Assembly (NCBI GenBank): GCA_022453515.1
Contig: JAJNNY010000025.1
Location: 372,001-436,000 of the forward strand
Reading direction: 5' to 3'
DNA from: Astrocystis sublimbata
Lineage: Eukaryota > Ascomycota > Sordariomycetes > Xylariales > Xylariaceae
Length of the DNA: 64,000 bases
Shown here: positions 58,865 through 64,000 of the stretch, one piece after another
How positions within the stretch are numbered: position 1 is the stretch's first letter
Layout: every line of letters starts with the position of its first letter
Program-made: the position numbers and the translations under genes
Notes under the pieces: model-generated
Databases searched by the model: none
What the model was told of the DNA's origin: nothing
What the model saw: the letters and a program-made list of their open reading frames with translations, nothing else

Positions 58865-60953
58865 ACTTTGCGTTTCTGAAAAGTACCTAAGGTACCTGAG
58901 CCACCCTAGGCTCGGAAGAACATGTGTCTTGGCCTAGCCTTGCCATCTGAAAAAGGGCCGGGGAACAAATGGGACATTTCCATGAAATGGCTCGTATTGT
59001 TTCCTAAGCGTCGGTATCTTCGGCGCAGTTTCATCTTGATGTTCTGCACGTGGGCGACAGGGGCATGAACCATTGGATGGCCGACCTCCTAGCACCCAGC
59101 TCGCCAGGCAACCAGGTAAGCGCAGCAAATATTGAATCGCTCGGTGCATCAGTCCCCATGGAGTATAGGTGGATTGATCGGAACGGCGTCGAAGCATCGG
59201 CCGTCTTCTCTAGTTCTTGGCTTGCGGACGACGGACCAGACGACGGACACGCCGCATGACTGTGCACACAGATTGATGATAGTACTCGTAGCTTCAGAAT
59301 ATTTCCCACGAGGACGTACAATAGATAGATAGTCATGTCAAATCGTGCGCAATTGGGCTCTTGTTGGCACTCAGGGAGGCAAGCAAGGTTGCGGACTTGG
59401 TGGGTACTCTTGAGGGGGTTTTGACGGTCTAGATCGCTTATGAGCCGACAGTTCGCGGGTGCCTGGCGAGCCTGGTAAAGTCCCTCTGACGCCGGCATCT
59501 AGTAGATTGTGTAGTAAGTGGATTGCATGACTGTACACGTACAACGATACGAGGCTCTTAACATGTGGGTGGGTAAAGGGAGAAAAAAACTCGGCGGTTA
59601 GTTGGCGCTGATAGGGAACCATTGAACATGGCGTCATGTTCAGCGCTTCCGAACTGCCTTAGTTACCTACATGTAGGGAGAAAACAAAGCCCAGCCACCC
59701 TCGGCCACCTGCGCAGGTGCGAGGTCCATGGAGGGAGCACCGACTGACTACATTGGTAGGCTAACTGTACGATCGCCAATCCGTCGATCTCAACCTGCAA
59801 AAGATAAGGTATCTTGTTGAGCGGAAGGGTCGTCCGCCGGGAATGGAGAAACGCAGGTTGGCTCAGGGGTTGTGCATTCGACATACTCATACCTACATTT
59901 ACCAAGGGAGTACGGCATGTTACCTACGGGCTTACACTGAGATTAACTCCCAACCGGGCGAACGCAATATGCACTGTAGGTGTACCTAGGTAGACACTTG
60001 GCGCTAACGAGCAACTAAGGGATAGACGATAATCCAGGCCCAGCTACCCGCCTATGGCATCATCTCAACTTTATCTACATCATAGCCACCCAGGCCATCT
60101 CAGCCATCTAGTCTGAGATAGAGACCAGACGCGAGCGAGATCGAGGTCTATTCCCAAGGGGGTATTGATAGCTACTACCCGCAGCACGCACTATGCTCGA
60201 CCAGCACCCACCGAAGCCGTCAAACCGGGCAGAAACCGGGTGCTACAGCAGGGCAGACCCACGCCGCCATGCCGTTACGGTTTCTGTCGTGTTCATCATG
60301 TATGAAGTAGTTGGTTCATTAGTCCACTGTTACAATAGGTAGGTAGTCGGTTGCTACAGACCCTTGTTTTTTTCTTTGCTTTTCTTTGCAGCCAGTCGAG
60401 CCAGTCCAATGGATACTACTAGGTAGGTATAGGTAGTAGTATATGCTAGGTTAGTGCACATGTGTGCATCGTGCAGCATGCCAGCATCGACACTTGCTGC
60501 TCGTCGGTTGGCGAGGGCTGGCTGACTCCACGGGTCTGGGTTTAAGGTTGAACAGCGCGGTAAAGACGATGTCCACAACGCAAATGCATGACGCTACCCC
60601 GAAATGCCATATATGTAACTCGCTGCAGCTCGAGTTCCCCTCGCACGTAACATTCTCGCCAGTCTAGCCCTCATCCGAGTTCGAGAGCGTGCGTGTGTGA
60701 TTTATAAGGCGAGCGAGCAAGAGCGAGCATTAGCATTGAGTCGGTCAGTGAGTAAGTATTTGACTATCATCCCACCCCAACATCCTGCCTGACCCTTGCC
60801 TTCTTCCACGCACCCGACGACTTGCACCTTTTCCCTTCTCTCTCTCGATTTTGCATCTTGCGAACTAATACCCCCAGCTCAGCCGGCGTTTGTTTGTTTC
60901 CACTTCCATCTGCAGAACTCGTCCACGACATCAACAAATAAATAGAGCGGATA

Positions 60954-60954
<1 letters not shown>

Positions 60955-60988
<34 letters not shown>

Positions 60989-60989
60989 A
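60955..60989. repeat. GA-rich microsatellite upstream of esterase
   Basis: Almost pure GA dinucleotides about 530 bp before the esterase ATG. GA/CT tracts are common near fungal promoters, so it may be part of the promoter. Confidence 0.85.
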
Positions 60990-61514
60990 GACAAGAGCGT
61001 ACAATAGAGGAAAGAATTGGTCAGCTCGTCAATTGGTAGATGGTTGTTGTTCATCATCCTCGACGGAACCCAACCCGAGCCATCAAAAAAAACATCAGAT
61101 GCCGTGAGAGCCAAGAGATATCATCTAGCAGCCACAGCGAAAGGGTAGAAAGCCAAGAGATCTTGTTTGGATCCAGCAGAGCGCGAGGGTCGCCCGCCAA
61201 GCTTCTCGCCCTGTGCAGAACCTGTGCAGAACCCGACACGGTAGCTCCCGCGTCCTCCTGTCCTCCAGGGCTCTCCTCCCATACAGGTCCCTAGGCCCCC
61301 TCGGTCCCCTAGGTGGTTGCCTAGCTAGGTACCTTGGTAGGTGCTCGCCTACCTGGCCCTGCCCCCTCAGCCCCAGCCCAGGCCCCAGGCCCCAGGTCGC
61401 AGGCTGCCAAGGAGCCAAGAAGGCCCAAGACACCCTTGGCCGCCAAGCTATTATTTTTAAGTGCAGCAGCCCAGCAGCCCTCTCAGGGGTTCGCTGGCAC
61501 CCGTGCAGTTCGGC

Positions 61515-64000
61515 ATGAAGGATGGGGCGCAATCCAAGCTGCCACAATGGCCACCGCGAGTCCTCTTCTTCAATCGTGGTCGCGAACGTGCCGTCTCCGA
61601 CACTGACGACGACGCCGCCGCCGCCACCGCCGACAAGAACAACAACAACAACCGCAGCACCACCTCCAGCACCACCTTCGACGCCGACCCCGAAGCCAAC
61701 AAGTCCTCCGACGCCATGCTGGGCTCCACCGAGCCCTCGTACAAGAGGCTGCGGTCGCCCGAGTCCGCCCGCGTCGCCAGACTGTTCAGGCAACGCCGCA
61801 TACGCTGGGTCTCGATTGGCATACTGGCCTTCGGCACCGTCACCATCATATTACTCTCGACCCTGCTCACCCGTCACTCGGTGGGCGGGCTCGACTCCAT
61901 CTTCAAGGTATGCCGAAATGCCCAACCAAGTGCTGTCTCATTGTTGTGCTGTGTTGTGTTGTTTTGTTGTTTTTGTGTGTGCATTCGATCGATCAAGTTT
62001 GTACCAGGTGCCATTGGAATTGGATATTGGGGGTTGGGGGTCGGTCGGCGAGGGTGGGCTTGCTTTTGTCTAGCGGAATCATCTTGCAGTGCGGTGACTG
62101 TGGTGACTGCAGTGCATGCATTCAACTTACCCGCCGGCCAATGCGCGTCCGGGGCGCATTGCCGATGCAGGCTTCGAAGCGACCCTCGGTTGTTTTGGTT
62201 TCTCTATCACTCACCATCTGTGACCCTGGCCTGGCATTGGATATGAAGCCTTTCCTCAATTGCACCCGTGCCTCTTTCTCCTATTAACCGTTGCTCTTTC
62301 GCTATTGACACAGTCGTCGTCGTTGTTGTTGTTGTCGTTGTCGTCCTTGTCCACCTTACCGCCATCGTAAGCTGACACCATGAAACAGAAAACAAGCACC
62401 CTCACATTAAATCAGGGCAAATATGTCGGCCAGGTCCTTGGTCCCAGCCCTTCATCACCCCGCCCTGTCCAGGTCTACTTGGGCATCCCTTATGCCCAAA
62501 CCACGGCAGGAAACAACCGCTTCCGACCGCCGCAGATGCTCGAGACCGCCCACTCCGACAAGACCTACCATGCCCTGAAGCTGGGCCAGATCTGCCCTCA
62601 GGCCAAGCCCGATAGGCCCGGGCATGGCGAGAATTGCCTCAATGCCAACATCTACCGCCCACACTTTGGCGACGATGCCGAGGAGATCGCCAAGGAGGAG
62701 GAGCGCCTCGGCGTGAACAGCACCAAGCTGCCCGTTGTCGTCTACGTCCATGGCGGTGGTTTCAACATGGGCGCCGGCAAGGAAAGGAACATGGCTAGTT
62801 TTGCCGCCTTTGCCGACTCGCCCATCATCGGCATCAGCTTCAACTACCGTGTCGGTCCTCTTGGTTTCCTGCCGAGTGCCATAACCGCCAAGCAAGGTCT
62901 GCTGAACCTTGGCTTGAAGGACCAGCAGTTCTTCTTGGAATGGATGAGGAATAACCTCCCCGCAATCGGTGGCGATCCCGAGAACGTCACACTCATGGGA
63001 TTGAGTGCAGGCTCTCATTCGGTAAGACCTACGAGCCTTTCTTTTACCAAACTGTCCCATATGCCCGTGTTTCATCTACAAAGAAGCTCTCCTGCTAACC
63101 AAACAAACAGATTGGACATCAACTCATATCCTACTCACCTGCAAATAAACTCAACAAGAAGCCCCCTCCATTCCAGAAGGCCATAATAGAATCAGGTGGC
63201 TCAACAGCGCGAGCCACATTCGTCCCAGACCACCCACTCCACGAGGAGCAATTCCAAGAATTCTTGTCCAAGGTTGGCATCATGGAGGTCATGGACGAAG
63301 ACAAGCTCTTCGACAAGCTGCGCGAAATACCCTACAACACTATAGTATCCGCGCAGCAAGCGATGTGGCGGACATGGGCAGACACCCTCCGCTGGCCATT
63401 TCAGCCCGTCATCGACGGGCCCGGGGGCGTGATTCCGGACCTTCCTGTCAACTCATGGAAGAAGGGCAACGTACTCCGGATCCCCATCCTGACAGGCTTC
63501 AACACCAACGAAGGTGCCACCTTCGTACCCGAGCACGAGAATGAGTCGTCGGCCGTGCGTGTTCTCATGAAGTCCATCATCCCTGCGCTCAATGAGACCG
63601 ACCTCACCGACCTTGACGAGCTGTACCCCAGCCCGAGCACGACGAACGGCACGGAGCTGTACGCCAAGACGACCCAGTCCAAGCGTTTCGGTACCGAGTT
63701 CTGGCGCCTCGATGACGCCTACGCACACTACGCCTATATCTGCCCCGTGCTACAGACGGCGACGCTCGCCTCATCCTTTGAGGACGCCGCTCCGATATAT
63801 GTATACCACTACGCGCCCAGGTCGTCCTCTTTCGGCGCTGCTGACCACGCTGACGAGGGTCCCATTGTGACGCACGATATGAGCAGCATCGGAAAGCATC
63901 CCGGCCTGATTGCCGTCGCGGACGCCATGACGGGCGCCTGGACGCGGTTCGCCGCCACGGGGAACCCGAACAAATCCCAGAACGGCGACGAGAGCGCTTT
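61515..64000 (+). CDS. Membrane-anchored type-B carboxylesterase, 5' part
   Basis: Alpha/beta-hydrolase of the carboxylesterase/cholinesterase family. Exons are 61515-61907, 62389-63021 and 63111 to beyond the window; 638 residues are visible. Residues 1-96 are hydrophilic with an Asp/Ala/Asn/Thr-rich run, followed by a basic patch (FRQRRIR) and one membrane segment at about 98-118 (VSIGILAFGTVTIILLSTLL). This suggests a type II anchor with the catalytic domain outside the cytosol. The domain shows YLGIPYAQTTAGNNRFRPP, the oxyanion-hole HGGG at 252-255, NYRVGPLGF, the nucleophile S337 in GLSAGS, and the acid E476 in GFNTNEGATF. A candidate catalytic His is H588 in ADHADEG. The C-terminal GAWTRFAATGNPN is family-typical. 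The second intron (89 bp) falls right after the nucleophile elbow. The first intron is 481 bp, long for this window; its acceptor at 62387-62388 (branch CTGAC) is my choice. Substrate unknown. Confidence 0.9.

Larger units (their letters stand above)
56327..61514. other. Intergenic region of 5.2 kb
   Basis: No gene recognised. AT-rich at about 56.64-56.96 kb, including a 24-bp perfect palindrome. Simple repeats are (CA)12 at 58841-58864 and a GA tract at 60955-60989. The final few hundred bases form the leader of the esterase gene and are C-rich with CCCCAGG repeats around 61.37-61.40 kb. Confidence 0.5.

Noticed and set aside
61125..61793. 222-codon minus-strand frame opposite the esterase first exon
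   Set aside because: It mirrors the repetitive GC-rich exon and yields Gly/Val homopolymers; the plus strand has the recognised protein.
62455..63075. 206-codon minus-strand frame over the esterase second exon
   Set aside because: Shadow of the conserved esterase domain.
1..64000. CRISPR array, bacterial-type operon, intact transposon or secondary-metabolite cluster
   Set aside because: No regularly spaced direct repeats, no transposase, reverse transcriptase or PKS/NRPS domain was seen; genes are intron-bearing fungal genes with housekeeping roles.

Overview
The window is nuclear DNA of a filamentous ascomycete (Pezizomycotina, most likely Sordariomycetes). Most introns are 50-120 bp and carry GTRNGT-like donors, CTRAY branch points a few bases upstream of the acceptor, and YAG ends. 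The set contains DASH subunit Dad2, a fungal shugoshin, an Ecl1-type protein and a CRM1 with threonine at the leptomycin-B position. The species is not identified. All exon coordinates were built by hand from splice signals, reading-frame continuity and remembered family sequence; no alignment was run.

Layout. Left arm (1-8.8 kb): the 3' end of a DUF1168/PRKRIP1-like gene (+), CCT3 (-, five exons), an unrecognised two-exon gene with a duplicated DGT..G..GV.FAG motif (-), and a class II aldolase/adducin-fold gene (+, four exons, one of only 28 nt). Centre (8.8-38.5 kb): two nearly empty blocks of about 12.6 and 16.7 kb, separated by a single small Ecl1-like zinc-protein gene at 21.4-21.8 kb. 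These blocks hold short tandem repeats, dispersed palindromes of the type TACCTAGGTA, an AT-rich stretch and one or two tRNA-like elements near 36.4 kb. Right arm (38.5-64 kb): CRM1/exportin-1 (-, ten exons), alanine:glyoxylate aminotransferase (-, with a possible mitochondrial-presequence start), VPS29 (+), shugoshin (-), DAD2 (+), a 700-residue coiled-coil/TPX2-like protein (+) and, cut by the window end, a membrane-anchored type-B carboxylesterase (+).

Functional grouping. Most genes are conserved housekeeping genes with unrelated roles: protein folding, nuclear export, glyoxylate/glycine metabolism and retromer. The notable grouping is 48.3-56.3 kb. There SGO1 (centromeric cohesion protection) and DAD2 (kinetochore-microtubule ring) are divergent across a 745-bp spacer, and the next gene encodes a protein with spindle-type (TPX2-like) motifs. 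The strongest leads are this mitotic neighbourhood, the uncharacterised repeat protein at 3.6-5.2 kb, the altered metal site of VPS29, the two possible starts of the aminotransferase, and the tRNA-like element in the desert. I found no bacterial-type defence system, CRISPR array, biosynthetic cluster or intact transposon.
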